Position numbers and translations under genes: made by a program. Below the pieces are notes generated by a model. The model did not search any database and had not been told where the DNA came from. It saw only the letters and a list, made by a program, of their open reading frames with translations. From positions 24,073,905-24,137,904 of the forward strand of contig NC_061866.1 in NCBI RefSeq assembly GCF_907164915.1: 64,000 nucleotides of DNA. Reading direction: 5' to 3'. The stretch's first letter is position 1. Each line of letters begins with the position of its first letter. The stretch comes from Impatiens glandulifera. Lineage: Eukaryota > Streptophyta > Magnoliopsida > Ericales > Balsaminaceae. This document shows positions 37,101-49,149 of this stretch, one piece after another.

Positions 37101-37790
37101 AGAATTTCAAAGGGAAATGATCAGAGATACCTGGTTGCAAAACTTGGATTTGGCTTCTTGGGTAAAACTCCACCCATTTTTCATTCACTAGGCCTTTATC
37201 AATTCGTCTATTTCTCATGTTGTCCTCCCCTCTTGTAGTTGACCATGAAAATAGATTACCTAAGGAATATGTTCAATGCAGCTTATGTCTCAAATGCATT
37301 CATTGAAATTCTACATGTCTTGTGTTATGTCTGTCCCAGACTCTCTTTCATTTATTAATCTTGTAACGTTAAAATCTCTCATAATAACCTATGGTTCGTC
37401 GTCCGTAATGCTTCTTCTCAAATCATTCCATAGAGTTTTCCTCTCTGTCCTAGAGTTTCTTGCATAGACTACCGCAAAGAATATTTTTACCCTTGTCACC
37501 AAATTGATAACCTCTGTCAAAATAACTTGCTTGCTTTCAAAAAATTTCTTGACTCCAACCCATCTTTTATCCCATCCTACCTAGATTCTTCTTTTAACCC
37601 CATCATAGTTATGAATAAATTCTCATTCTTCTTTGAAGCAACCCTGGGCAACATTCTCTATTTGACTTTGTCTGACTTTTGTTTCAATAATTCAAAATAC
37701 TATAATTTCATTCATTTCTGCTATTCTTCTAACCTCTCTTCTTTTTATAGGGTCATTTAACCCTCTAATATTCCATGTCACTAAGTTCAT
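34190..37790 (-). pseudogene. LINE ORF2: endonuclease and reverse transcriptase
   Basis: The start is taken at the ATG at 37790 (MNLVTWNIRGLNDPIKR), the usual opening of a plant L1 endonuclease. Endonuclease motifs follow: VVYARNSRTERKTLW, MRDFNV (canonical GDFN, the first residue changed), and ISDHFPL near 37120. RT motifs: KGDKSPGPDGFNANF (36500), KIDIRKAFDSIRWGSIHEF (36080), VNGIYGGFFKGERGVRRGDP (35930) and CFADDL with the catalytic aspartates at about 35733-35747. The zf-RVT part (ADSLWVKLVHLRF at 35170; EESINHLFGECSF near 34710) closes the protein. Scattered stops and frameshifts inactivate it. Confidence 0.85.
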
Positions 37791-38214
37791 TAATGAAAAG
37801 AATATGTTCCTACTTTATTTCCCCTTCCTTTACCTTTTCTTTCTTTCTGTTTTTCCCATATAGTAGGGCTATAAGGAATTGTATTTTCCTTAATTTGCTT
37901 ACCTTGTTGATTTGGGATTTTTGTGTTTCTCTAGTCAACTTTCTTTTGAATTGGAGATTGTACAGTTTCAACCGATTCAGCTGCCTCTTCTTTATCTTTC
38001 CCATTTCCTTCACCCACTTCTCATTTATTTATTTCTCCCATGCTTTTCCTTTCCACAACCTCTTCAGTATTTATTCTTGCTTCCAGTTCAAGTTTCTTTA
38101 TTACCTCTTCATTCTCAGCCCTTAATTCTGAATCTCTTACCACTCTATCTTCCTTCCCCTGTTCTTCAAAATCCTATTATGAATTTTCTTCCTTATCTTG
38201 ATCCTTCTGCTTAC

Positions 38215-40246
38215 TCAATACTGATTCTTTAGTAACCTCTTTCTGCCTTTCATTCTCAACCTTCTCCTTTTCCAATCTTTCTTGTTCTTCTTTCTATTTC
38301 TTTTTTGTTTCTTTTCTGTCTCTGTGTCTTTATCGATCTTCTTTTTCCTTTCTTCTTCAATCATTTTCGGGAACTTATAACAAACATATTCGAAAGTATT
38401 ACAGTCAAAACATCTACTTTGCCTCCACTCATATGAGATTCTCATAATTGTGTGTTCACCTTTTCTGTCTGTTACCGTCATCTTGTGTTGAAGATTTGAT
38501 CTCGGGTGTATATCAATGCACATCCTAGCATAAGTCATAAGCTCACCTTTTTCTGTAGTTGGGTCCATGTAGAGTGGACTCCCCAATAGACTCGCAAAGT
38601 GACTTAATGCTTCAGGGTTATACATGTGGGGAGGGATGTTGCGCAATTGGAACAAGATTTGCAGTTTCTTTGGGTTTGCTGAAATGTTCTACCTTCTCTA
38701 ATTTTTTCGAGTTTAATGTGGGTTTTCCCAATAAATGTGTGCACGTTGATCAGAATACTTTCGAGATCTGATCCTTCTTTTAATTTGAGAAAGTACAAAT
38801 CATGAATGTTTAATGTTACCTTTTCTAGACCATTTTCCCCCATTGTTCCATTAGAGTATTTTTGGTTAGTAGAAATGGCACATTGTTTCTTCCAATGAAG
38901 TTGCCCACTATGACATTCTTCCATGACTTTACACAGTTTTCCTCAACTTCTTGGGGTAGTTTGAACTCAAATAGGGAACCCGTAATTTCGACTTTTGGCT
39001 TAAATGTTCCAAGGAAAATCTTTCCCCTTTCTTGAACTAGATTATAAGCTTTTGTTTCCCCTTTGTTCTTTTGCCCTGCATTCTGTTTTTGTTGTTCATT
39101 CTGCTCGTTACTCTGGTTTTGCCCTGTTTTTTGATCTTTACTCTGCTTTTGCTCTATTTTTTATCCTTCCCTTGAGTTTTTCTTTGTTCTTCAATTTTCT
39201 TTCAGACCTGGTCTACATTCCAATTAGAATTGTTCTTGATGAAGTAGACTCTGGTTTTGGGGCATTTAGAGAGTTCTCTCAAAGTTTCAATAGACCAGCT
39301 CACAATAGTATTGTACTCCTCTTTTTTTAGGAGATTTCAGTCTTGTAGGTAATTTAGGTGTAGCTGCTCTATGTACTGTTGGCTTTTCTCTTTGCTTAAA
39401 ACAATTTGGCATTTATTTCCCAGTATTAATAATTTCGTTATCTGATTTCTAAGCCCTTACATTAAAACTGACCATCCATTTCCTTGGATCTATTTCTTTA
39501 CCCAATGCTTTTGTTGTCGTTCTTTGTGTTTTTCCTGTTTCACCCATATTTTCTGCTTTAATTCTTTCTCTTTCCAATTCTTTCTGGATTACTTTCTCTA
39601 CTTCTTCGTTTGAGTCAGGTATCTCAATAGTCTCAAGTTGAATTTGATTCTCATTGGAATCCGAGTTAATACCTTGTGCATTTTTATTTCCAAGACTATT
39701 TTCCAAAATAACTCTATCTTTTCCTAGAGCATGTCCTAGACTATCACAATCTAGGCTATCAGCATGTATTCCACTAACAGTTCTATTATCATTTGCATTC
39801 ATCTCATGAGTGTTATTGAGATTGGTAGAAAACATACCTGGTGTGTTGACCACAAAATCCTTATTATTTCTCTTGCTCAAGCAAGTCAGATTTCCACCAT
39901 TTCCTCCTAGCTTTGGAGACCCATGATTTTCAAGGAGGATATTCGTGTGAGTCTCTCCTGAGCCCATGTGAAGGTTAGTTGCATTCTAATTTTCTGTCTT
40001 GGGATTAAGGGAGCATGTGTTGGATTCACCCATTTCCCGATTAAGAGAGTTGGTCGGGCTTGTACCAACTGTTAATAAAGAGGGAATTGCCCGTACTACT
40101 GAATCTACAATGTTTGCAAAATTCATATTTAAAGTGGCCGACATGGACGAATTCGTGTCAGCAAAGCTTTTAACAACTTTATAGTACACATAGGTTTGAA
40201 ATTGATTTTTCCGATGTACTCTAGTCTTGACCGAGAATGGTATCAA
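38215..40246 (-). pseudogene. LINE ORF1 (DUF4283-like, zinc knuckle)
   Basis: The frame opens at 40246 or, more likely, at an inner ATG near 40144 (MSATLNMNFANIV). It runs through one stop at about 39984 to 39449, including TKALGKEIDPRKWMVSFNV. After a gap comes the DUF4283-like segment (WKNVIVGNFIGR, WGENG, LEKVTLNIHDLYFLKLKEGS) at 38930-38700 and the RNA-binding end (38655-38215) with SRCFDCNTFEYVCYKFPKM, a CCHC knuckle whose histidine has become tyrosine. A lysine-rich tail follows. ORF1 proteins coat the LINE RNA; this copy has stops and at least two frameshifts. Confidence 0.7.
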
Positions 40247-40499
40247 TTGTCAATCGAGAGAGATCGATGAGTAGATTTAGTAAATTTCTGCAAAAAGATG
40301 ACCCTTCCGACCGAGAGATGAAATCACGATGCAAACAAATACGAATCGCACAAATCGCATAGATGGCACAGTTCACAAGAAAACAAAAGGTGTGTGATTT
40401 CTTTACGACTGTGACCGAGGGTTTCTTCAACGACGATTACGACCGCGAATATATTGTTGTCATATCGCGGCACACACGACACGCTGATTGCACAATTCA

Positions 40500-43470
40500 A
40501 AATTTTTTGATGCAATAAGAAGTGGATATCATATTTTTCATCAAAAGCAGTCAAATAATTCTTTCCATTATTATGAATATAAGACTTACAACCAAAGATC
40601 CTAAAATACTGGATATTAGGAACTTTGCCATGGTAAATCTCATAAGGCGTTTTATTAAATATTTTATTAATTATTGAACGATTTTAAGTATGACATCTTA
40701 TATTGATAGCCTTTGACCAAAGCTTTTGAGCCACTCTAGACTCAGCTATCATAGATCTGGCCGCTTCCTTAAGGATTCTACTTCTCCTTTTAGCTATGCC
40801 ATTGTTCTGAGGGTTCTAGCACTAGTCAACTCGTGTCTATTACCAAATTCCTCAAGATAACATAAAAGAGTCCTATTAGTAAATTCAGTACCCCTATCAC
40901 TTCTAATTCTAATAATATTTATCGATTTCTCATTTTGTACTCTTTTAAGCATTTTAATCAAGTTAAAAGTAGCTTGATCTTTAGAAGCTAAGAAAATAAC
41001 TCAACTAAACCTAGAGTAGTCATAAATAATTACTAAGGTATATTCCATACCTTCTAAATTGGTTACTCTAACTAGGCCGAAAAGGTCAATATGCTAAAGT
41101 TCTAAACATCTTTCAGATGGGATATTTCTTTTACGTTTAAAAGTTGACTTGATCTGATTATCCATCTGAAAAGTAGAGCATACATTATTTTTAGAAAACT
41201 TCAAGTTAGGCAAGCCTACAACTAGCTCTTTAGTGCATATAGAGCTAATAGTTTTAAAGTTTAAGTGATTTAGTCTTTTATGCCAAACACAGTTTTGATC
41301 ATTTTTAGCTATCATACAAATATGATTAGGTATCTTGTTTTTCCAGTTTACCTTATAAACATTTCCTATCTTATGCCATGTCAACAGGGTACTCCCTTGT
41401 TGATATATAGCTAGGCATGCTTATTTATGAAATTCAACACTTTATCCTATATCACACATTTAGCTTATACTAAGTAGATTATAACACAGATTTTCAACAA
41501 ATAACACATTATTTATGGTTAGATTAACATGGACAATCTTACCCTTGCCCACAGTCTTACCCTTGAAGTTATCATTGAATGTGATCTTTGATCCAGATTC
41601 CTTTATAATGTTAGTAAGAATCTTGCTATTTCTGGTCATATGACTAGAGCATCCACTATCCAAGTACCATTCTGAATCCTCCAAGTATCTGACTTGTTTA
41701 CCCTGCAATATAAAACTATTTAAACTTTTTGGTACCCACATTTAATTGGGTTCACGGTTAATCATACCTTTGGGGATACATACTTATACTATTTTGATGA
41801 ATCTCCTAGTATTAGTCTTAATAAATCTGCTTACATTAGATTTGACATCTCTTTGTTTGCCTTCACATGAGTCATAATGTTTTGAGGGTGAGTTTTGATA
41901 ATACATCTATAACATTTGTCATGTTCATGTCCAGTTGACCTGTTGGCTTTCCTTCTCTCAAGACTAAGCCACCGTGGCTTGTCGGTTGGCTCCACATATT
42001 TTATTTCTCTTTTAGTTGTTGATTCATCTGCGTCGTGACTTGCTTGAATGTTGGTTGAGGTACCCTTGACAAAATTTATTAGAGGAAATTTGTCTTTCTT
42101 GAGTTTCAACTCTTTGCATGACTTGTCTGGGTTGCTGTTTTCATAACCTAATCCAAAATTGTAGTTGGCAGGCCTTTGATGACTCGTCATCTGTTTAACC
42201 GCATCCCCAGATTTAGTCCATGAAACAATCACGTAGTTTTTTCTTTCGTTTTCCTTTGTTAACAGTTGAACTGTCTCTTTGAGCTTCTCGTTCTAAGAGG
42301 ATAGTTCATCTGTTTCCCGGATTGTATTGTCTAGAAGAGTTGAAGTAAGGACGGACAATTTCTTGTACTCAATGACCATGTCATTTAGTGTAGTAACTAG
42401 ATCGTCTCGAGTAAACTCGTCGGAGGAAAAGTCAAATATATCTTCATCGTTGGCCATTAAACACCTAACTTCTTCATCATCACTATCTGAATCACTTTGA
42501 GCCCATTTTTTTGCTCTCTTCTGCCACCATTGATTTCTGATCTTTATTATGCTTGGATAGTAGATGATCCTCCTTGGGTTCTGATCGTCTGGCTTCTTGT
42601 CGTCTCTTCTTGGCTTCCGACATTCTGACCTGTAATGACCTAAGGTGTCACAATTAAAACAATAAATGTTAGCCTCCTTGTAGTCGTAAGAGTTGTTGTT
42701 GTTTTGGTAAGATGAGTTGGATTTCTTCATGAATTTTCCAAACTTCTTGGCAAGTAAGGCCATTACATCTTCGCTGAACTAGTTAGCCGAATTGACAGGT
42801 TCATGAACTGCTGGTTCCACAAATGATACTAACGTCCAGTTACATTTGAGGATGATGACTCATCTTCATTTCTTGAGTTCATCTCGAATTCATAGGCTTT
42901 CAAGTCGTCAATCAGATCATACAGCGGCATGTTGTGTAGATCTCTGTATTCCCTCATTACGGTTGATTTAACTTCCCATGCTCTAGGAAGAGCCCTCAAG
43001 GCTTTGACAATGATTTTCTTATTCCTGTAGACTTTTCCAAGAATGGAAAGCTCATTTACGATGCTGGTAAAACATTCATTAAATTTGTTCATCGTTTCTT
43101 TGGGGCACATCTTGATATTGTCGAACTTCTGAGTGGCCACCATGATTTTGTTTTCTTTTGTCTGCTCATTGCCCTCATTAAGTTGAATCATTTTCTCCCA
43201 TATCTCCTTCGCAATGGCACATGTTATGATTTTTACAAACGTATTTTTGTCCACGGTGTAGTATATAGCGTTCCTAGCCAAGTTGTCGAGATTGTTCTTC
43301 CTTCTATCTTAGTTTATCCAGTCAAATCTATCCTTCTCAATCTTGATTGGTCCATTCGTGATGACATACCACACATAATCATCTAGCGAGGCAAAGTACA
43401 CATTCATTCGTAGCTTCTAATCAATGAAATCTTCACTTTTGAACATGGGAGGCTTGAAGAAAGAAGTCAT
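40500..43470 (-). pseudogene. Copia D gag, protease and integrase
   Basis: The start is the ATG at 43470 (MTSFFKPPMFKSEDFID). Gag contains ITNGPIKIEKDRFDW, NEQTKENKIMVATQ and a CCHC knuckle at about 42660-42620 (CFNCDTLGHYRSEC). The protease has WYLDSGCSSHMTRNSK near 41680, with the catalytic D-S-G kept. The pre-integrase HHCC region (WHKRLNHLNFKTI at 41280) has lost one cysteine pair member (VCSTFQ). The integrase core shows HIDLFG at 41090, IRSDRGTEFTN at about 40890, and a damaged QQNG..E region. The C-terminal part ends in IFGSLVV/AFDEKYDIH near 40530 at the LINE boundary. Stops occur in every domain. Confidence 0.88.
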
Positions 43471-43504
43471 GATGATGTTCGAGTGCTGGAGAATAGAAAC
43501 TAGC

Positions 43505-43520
43505 TACTCTGATACCACTT
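43505..43520 (-). promoter_or_regulatory. Primer-binding site of copia D
   Basis: The minus strand reads AGTGGTATCAGAGTAGC, which contains the perfect plant consensus TGGTATCAGAG. It is the best-preserved primer-binding site in the window. Confidence 0.9.
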
Positions 43521-43522
43521 GT

Positions 43523-45285
43523 TAGAGGTTAATATGGGTCTCACAAAGTTGAATGCTTACACACGCTTCAGTTGATAATAACCTTGTTATAGGTTAATAT
43601 CGGTTTCTATTCTTCGTAATTCGTCACAAACTCTTGAACCGAGTTCAAGTACGGAAGTGTTTTTTTCAACTTGAAGTAACACAAGAAGATTAGAATAATT
43701 CAATAGGAAAGAACACACGACACAAGAGATGTTTATGGATGTTCGGAGATAAAGCTCCTACGTAACCCCTTCTTCTCAACTTTGAGAAGGATATTGACTA
43801 GAAGATTTCATTGAATACAACACTTGTACACAACCCAGTCGAACAACTAGGACTTAGTTACTTCCTTCTTTCGAACTCCTAGCACACACTCTCTATTGAA
43901 CATAAACGGATTCTGTCAACTTACAATGCTAACAAACTCACACAGAATAGGTGGTATTGTAATATACTTTTAGAAATCTAAAACACATGAATGCTTATGG
44001 AACTTTAGAGCTTGGAAGATTTGATAGAAAAAGAGTTGTTCTGAAAAGTCGGTCGTTATGGTAAAAGGTTGAAGGTTAATGGTTTTTCAGGTGATGAAGC
44101 AGATTGGCCTCTGTCTTATTAAGTAAGCAGATGTCAATGGATATATTTGTTGTTCAACGACTATATCTGGTTCATAAGACCACTGTCTTAATCTTGATCG
44201 GTAGAGGTTCAAAGTAGTACATCATATGGGATATCATTTAATCTTGTCTGTTCTTGAATGATAATATTCCAATAACGTATTAATTGGATTGTAGTGCATG
44301 GGGAACATACAGTTCAAGATATCTGTCTTTTGGTGCTTTGGCTGTCTAGACTAGGTTGGCAGACACTGCTGCCAAGAGATCTTCATCAGACTTGCACTTA
44401 AATAGAAACAATTGTTGGAGAAGCCTAAAGCTGACTTGTGATAAAGCCGGAAGCATTCCAATGTATCACCAAATTAGAAACTTACCGGACGCGCTTCATT
44501 TTGATGTAAAACCGATCCGATAAAAAACGATTATGCCTTTGAAATTACGGATCTGATAAAAATCGACTATGCCTTGGAAATTACCGATTTAATAAAAACG
44601 GACTACGCCTAGGAAATTATCGATCTGATAAAAACCGACTACACCTTGGAAATTAATGATCTGATAAAAACCGACTATGCCTTAGAAATTACCGATCTGA
44701 TAAAAACCGACTACGCCTTGGAAATTGCCAATCTGATAAAAACCGACTACGCCTTGGAAATTACCGATCTGATAAAAACTGACTACGCCTTGGAAATTAT
44801 TGATTTGATAAAAACCGACTACGCCTTCAAAAATACCGATTTGATAAAAAACCGATTGCGCCTTCAAAAATACTGATTTGATAAAAAAAATGATTGCGCC
44901 TTCAAAAATACCGATTTGATAAAAACCAATTGCGCCTTCAAAAATTTCAATTTAATAAAAAACGATTACGCCTTCAAAAATACCAATTTGATAAAAACAG
45001 ATTGTGCCTTCAAAAATACCGATTTGATAAAAAATGATTGTGCCTTCAAAAATACCGATTTAACAAAAACCGATTGCACCTTGGAAATGACCGATCTCTA
45101 TAAAACCCTATTTGTTCAAAAAGTTGATCTCATATAAAAACTAAGTTTCATAAAATGTTGACTTAATGAAATGCCAAGCAACTTTTTCTTTTGGTTTTCT
45201 TTCATTTGCATAGGATTTAACACAATTAAGTTTTTATTTAATAGATAATTAATACTACTAATTATTAATCTATTTTTACTTAACA
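43523..45285 (-). mobile_element. Copia D 5' LTR
   Basis: On the minus strand it starts TGTTAAGTAAAAATAGATTA at 45285 and ends ATTAACCTCTAACA at 43523, next to the primer-binding site. At about 1.76 kb it is longer than the copia C LTR (1.39 kb), mainly because of the 36 bp tandem array at 44505-45110. Confidence 0.75.
44505..45110. repeat. 36 bp tandem array inside the copia D LTR
   Basis: About 17 units of TACCGATCTGATAAAAACCG followed by ACTACGCCTTGGAAAT. A second variant (TACCGATTTGATAAAAACCG, ATTGCGCCTTCAAAAA) fills the right half, so the array has two blocks. Because 36 is divisible by three, one frame reads as a 12-residue periodic peptide (EITDLIKTDYAL). Confidence 0.9.
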
Positions 45286-45799
45286 TTAAGTAATTATCAC
45301 CGTCATAACAAGCCAAAGTGAATCAATTTGGTCAGCACTTAATGCTTTATACTTTAGTGGACGGTATGAGATGGTGGAGGGGTCCCACACCACCGACCCC
45401 AAATGTATAGAACACATGCGTCTTACATCGCCGTCGTTGGGACTCATATATACATCTCTAAAACTCAGTTAAATCTTCGTCCCCGATGACCTCCTAGATA
45501 GAGAGATATTCTAGTTCTTCCCCCGTCTCTTGCAGGCGGAAGATTCTTCAAAATTATCAAATTCAAAATTAGATGTAAATAAATACAAACAATAATAAGT
45601 TTAAATATGTTACATGTTGATGATTGGTCGGGAATGGAATGGTGCTCATGATCCTCCTCGTGATCCTCCATCTCAACAAACGTACTCTTAATAAACTCTC
45701 TAGCCTCAGCCTCCATATGTGTATCACGTGCTGGGTCAGCAATATCTAATGGGTCCACGACTAATGATGTGATATTCCTGTGCTGGTAGCTTCTGGAAT
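45286..45799 (-). other. Tail region of the Mutator-like element, coding-like
   Basis: The minus strand at 45758-45610 reads MDPLDIADPARDTHMEAEAR and EFIKSTFVEMEDHEEDHEHH, an acidic protein-like segment, and then a possible intron from GTAACATATT (45615) to CCGCCTGCAAG (45530). It lies downstream of the SWIM part of the transposase, across the solo LTR. I do not recognise the segment and cannot tell whether it belongs to the MULE or to a captured or host gene. Confidence 0.3.
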
Positions 45800-45804
45800 G
45801 TCTT

Positions 45805-47914
45805 TGATAAGATCGGCTTTATCGATAGAGATGGGGTCTGGCTAAGGATGAAGGCTTATGAAAAACGGTTTGATAGAAATCCTGTTAGGGATTAATATCT
45901 CTTTCTATTCTACGCAAACTTGTGTAAACACTTGAAACGGATTCAAGGCGGAATTGTTTACTTGAGTTTGAAGCACACAAGATAAAATATAAAAAGATGA
46001 CAAAAATGAAGAACACATCAGTTTCTTTATGGATGTTCGGATAAACTCTCTTACGTCACCCCTTCTTCCAACCACCGGAAGGATTCACTATAATATGATT
46101 TGAATCAAATACAGTTTACACACACACTTAGCTCACTATTGAACATAATACTTTCTGTTCAATTACAAGATGAAGAATATCACTCAGCTAAAGGTGTTTT
46201 GATTCTAACTTTCTCTTGATTCACACACAGTACAATCAGAAAGAAGCTTCACAGTTCAGTAAGCAAGATGATTGAGTAGTTTCTCTCTCTATAAAATCAG
46301 ATTGCTTGTTCGTTCGTTAAGGCAGATTCGTGAGACCAATTATCCGTTGTCCTTGAGATTTGTTAAATACTGAGCAGGAGTTAACGGTCGAATCTTCAAG
46401 AATGATACGTGGCACTCTTCCATTGGAAAGCCTCCATTGTACATAGCAGGTTCTGAACACAAGGATCGTGGCTGTACATCACTGGTAGTGCGCCGAATAT
46501 TCCATCAGGGATGTACATGCAAAACAAGTAATGTGTGGAAAATTCTCTTACGTGGCATTCCTTGATTGGATGCATATAGCTGTTGTACTAATCTTCACTA
46601 GAAAGTGGAGCAAAAGTAGGGTACAACTACCGCACGTGGATAGGTGAAATGCTAGATTCAAGCGTACTGCTTAAACTGAGCATTAGACGTATTTCAGTTA
46701 GACGGATTGTGAAAATCAGTCTAATAAAATAAGTCATCTCCTTCTAATAGAAAAACGTCTATTAGACCGTCTGGTCTAATAGAATTAGACTCGCGTCTAA
46801 TTACAATAACCATTGGACTGCACGTCTAACTCCACTAAGTTAGACTACACGTCTAATTTCGGTTCTACCTCAGACTTGTCAAAAGGAGTTAGACGCACGT
46901 CTAACTTTCACTAATTAGACTACACGTCTAATTATTCAATAACCATTAGACTGCCCGTCTAACTCCACTGAGTTAGACTGCAAGTCTAATTCCGATTCTA
47001 CCTCAGACTTTTCTGAAGGAGTTAGACGCACGTCTAACTTTCACTAATTAGACTACACGTCTAATTATTCAATAACCATTAGACTGCACGTCTAAGTCCA
47101 CTAAGTTAGATTGCACGTCTAATTCCGGTTCTACCTCAGACTTATCTGAAGGACTTAGACACACGTCTGACTTTCACTAATTAGACTACACATCTAATTA
47201 TTCAATAACCATTAGACTACACGTCTAACTCCACTGAGTTAGACTGGACGTCTAATTCCGGTTCTACCTCAGACTTGTCTAAAGGAGTTAGATGCACGTC
47301 TAACTTTCACTAATTAGACTACGCGTCTAATTCCGCATAAATTATACTACTCGTCTAATTGCAAGCATATTAGACTACACGTCTAACTCCTATGAGTTAG
47401 ACTGTACGTCTAATTCCGAATATCAATTAGACTACCCATCTAATTACACACATATTAGACTTACATCTAATTCTGTATATTCATTAGACTAACGTCTAAT
47501 TCTTTACATTCAATAGACTATACGTCTAACTCCTATGAGTTAGACTGTACGTCTAACTCCTATGCATTAGACTTACGTCTAATTCCGTGCATTCATTAGA
47601 CTAACGTCAAATTCTTTACATACATTAGACTATACGTCTAACTCCGATGAGTTAGACTGTACGTCTAATTCTATGCATTAGACTTACGTCTAATTCCGTG
47701 CATTCATTAGACTACACGTCTAACTCCGATGAGTTAGACTGTACGTCTAATTCTATGCCTAGAAAGCCAAAATCGGTCTAATGACCCTCATTAGATCCAA
47801 GTCTTATGACATATTGTTTTAATACACCTGCATCAAAACTCATAAGTTATTTCATCATCAAAATCTCAGTGGTTAAATTATTTTAACACTTAGTCAAAAT
47901 AATTTGACCCAACA
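45805..47914 (-). mobile_element. Solo TTAGAC-family LTR, complete
   Basis: It runs from TGATAAGATCGG (reverse of CCGATCTTATCA) at 45805 to TTTGACCCAACA at 47914, so the ends are TG...CA. It is flanked by GTCTT (45800-45804) and ATCTT (47915-47919), a five-base target duplication with one change. At 2.11 kb it is the longest copy. There is no internal region, so it is a product of LTR-LTR recombination. The promoter block lies at 46350-46510. Confidence 0.88.
46672..47760. repeat. TTAGAC hairpin array with 133 bp higher-order units
   Basis: About 45 inverted-repeat units such as TTAGACTACACGTCTAATT. The phrase TTCTACCTCAGACTT recurs at 46863, 46996, 47129 and 47262, exactly 133 bp apart each time, so six or so hairpin units have been amplified as a block. 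From 47330 on the units are simpler. Confidence 0.9.
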
Positions 47915-48289
47915 ATCTTAGACACTTTGTTCGGTGTTTTCCTCATACTCTTCCAAACAATTTACTTGCGACTTTCAGACATCCTTAATGCATACCATTA
48001 ATAAATTGGAGAATAATTTAAAGAAAGTAGTAATAAGAATGAATATCATAAAGTAAAAACATAAATCTACATAATTAATCTTAACTATACATTCGTAAAC
48101 CGTGGATTTATTTTGTCACAATCTTCTAACCAGGTCGTGATGACATATCAAGGGCGTAGAATACTTGTTTTTTTTACTCTCCAATATATATGGGTCTAAC
48201 TTTGGGTCTTCAAAATCCGATTTACATTAATACTTGCGAAGCCATATTTATCCACTTTCAATCATAGTTCCTCCAAATGTGTATCAAAC
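47915..48289. other. Non-coding stretch in the MULE tail
   Basis: No convincing frame is visible. By position it is 3' sequence of the Mutator-like element between its SWIM region and the solo LTR. Confidence 0.4.
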
Positions 48290-49149
48290 CACTCACACAT
48301 GAATAGGACAACTCGTTTGTTAAAACTTCTTAGTATGACAAAGTATCTGACCCGTTGTACCCTTCAACAACCACTTTACTATTTTGAGTGGTCAAACCTT
48401 CATTGTGTTTTTATGTACATAATTTATAACAATTTACTTTACACCAAATATGCATACATGAGTACATTGTTGGATCTTCACCTAAGAACTTGAGGTCTCT
48501 TGATATGTCGTTATTTTTGCTAATTGAGCGACCTATATATATACATTCCCAAAATTTAGTCGTTCAAATAAAAACAAAGTTATTAGATATGGTTTTGAAT
48601 CATGCTTCTGAGATGATGATGCTCTTGTAGTAGATGGCGCAGACATCATTGCTTTGCATGTTGTTTTGTTAAATATATCATAGACCACCACATGAACTAC
48701 ATCGTCTAGGGACCTTACGGACCTCACTTGGGGATGACCACGCTTTGTTATTGATCGCAATTACTTAACCACATGTGTTATTAGACACACGCGTACTTTG
48801 ATAATTCAAGAATATCACAAGCGTCTTCATCACAAACATGATAACATGTCTCCGCATATGCATTCAACCACAATTCAGTTGAGTAATAATATTTGTGAGC
48901 AAGGAAAATAGAACGATTAAACATGTGTGCAATTGGTTAGATATATTGAAAATGTGAGTTGAATTGTACTTTTTGCAGAAGTCATAAGCAACCAAATTCC
49001 GGTGACAAGCAACAACCAGGGCATGCGTACAAGAAAGACCGGATACTTCAAATACCCTATAATTGCAGGTCATGTCTTTAAAAATTGACTTTAAAATAGG
49101 ACTCACTACCATGCACATAAAACTCGAATCAGTTAAGCAGAGAGACGTT
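48290..49149 (-). pseudogene. MULE transposase C-terminal part (SWIM)
   Basis: Read on the minus strand from 49144: LTDSSFMCMVV, then CNYRVFEVSGLSCTHALVVA, a SWIM-type zinc finger (in plant MULEs usually CTCR.FQL.GLPCSHAL), then NAYAETCYHVCDEDACDILE and, after stops, PSEVRKVPRRCSSCGG near 48740. SWIM domains in these transposases bind DNA or protein. The first cysteine pair is partly lost. This is the continuation of the N-terminal part at 58287-59340; the gypsy element 49150-58281 separates the two. Confidence 0.8.
49145..49149. repeat. Target-site duplication ACGTT, left copy
   Basis: ACGTT directly precedes the TG start of the gypsy element at 49150. The same five bases follow its CA end at 58282-58286. 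Confidence 0.85.

Larger units (their letters stand above)
34165..40490 (-). mobile_element. L1-type LINE inserted in copia D
   Basis: About 6.3 kb, near full length for a plant L1-like LINE. It has an ORF1 with DUF4283-like and zinc-knuckle regions, an ORF2 with endonuclease, reverse transcriptase and zf-RVT parts, and a 3' end (CCTCTTTTGGGTTTTTAATG on the minus strand) finishing in a short A run (T run at 34166-34172). It lies between the integrase C-terminus and RT of copia D. I cannot find a target-site duplication, and roughly the linker of copia D is missing, so the insertion or a later event removed target DNA. The right boundary is uncertain by some tens of bases. Confidence 0.85.
32450..45285 (-). 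mobile_element. Copia D, minus strand, split by a LINE
   Basis: Read from right to left: LTR (43523-45285), primer-binding site, gag, protease and integrase (43470-40500), then a LINE insertion, then RT and RNase H (34164-32815) and a repeat-bearing 3' region that ends at the truncated TTAGAC LTR. The left LTR is missing. Gag and the LTR leader resemble copia C, so C and D are members of related families in opposite orientation. Confidence 0.85.

Noticed and set aside
37775..38232. Long plus-strand open frames rich in leucine and phenylalanine
   Set aside because: They are antisense to the lysine-rich end of LINE ORF1, and the hydrophobic composition follows from that.
44646..45137. Repeat-peptide open frames on the plus strand
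   Set aside because: They are translations of the 36 bp array; frames break at each indel and the array lies inside an LTR.
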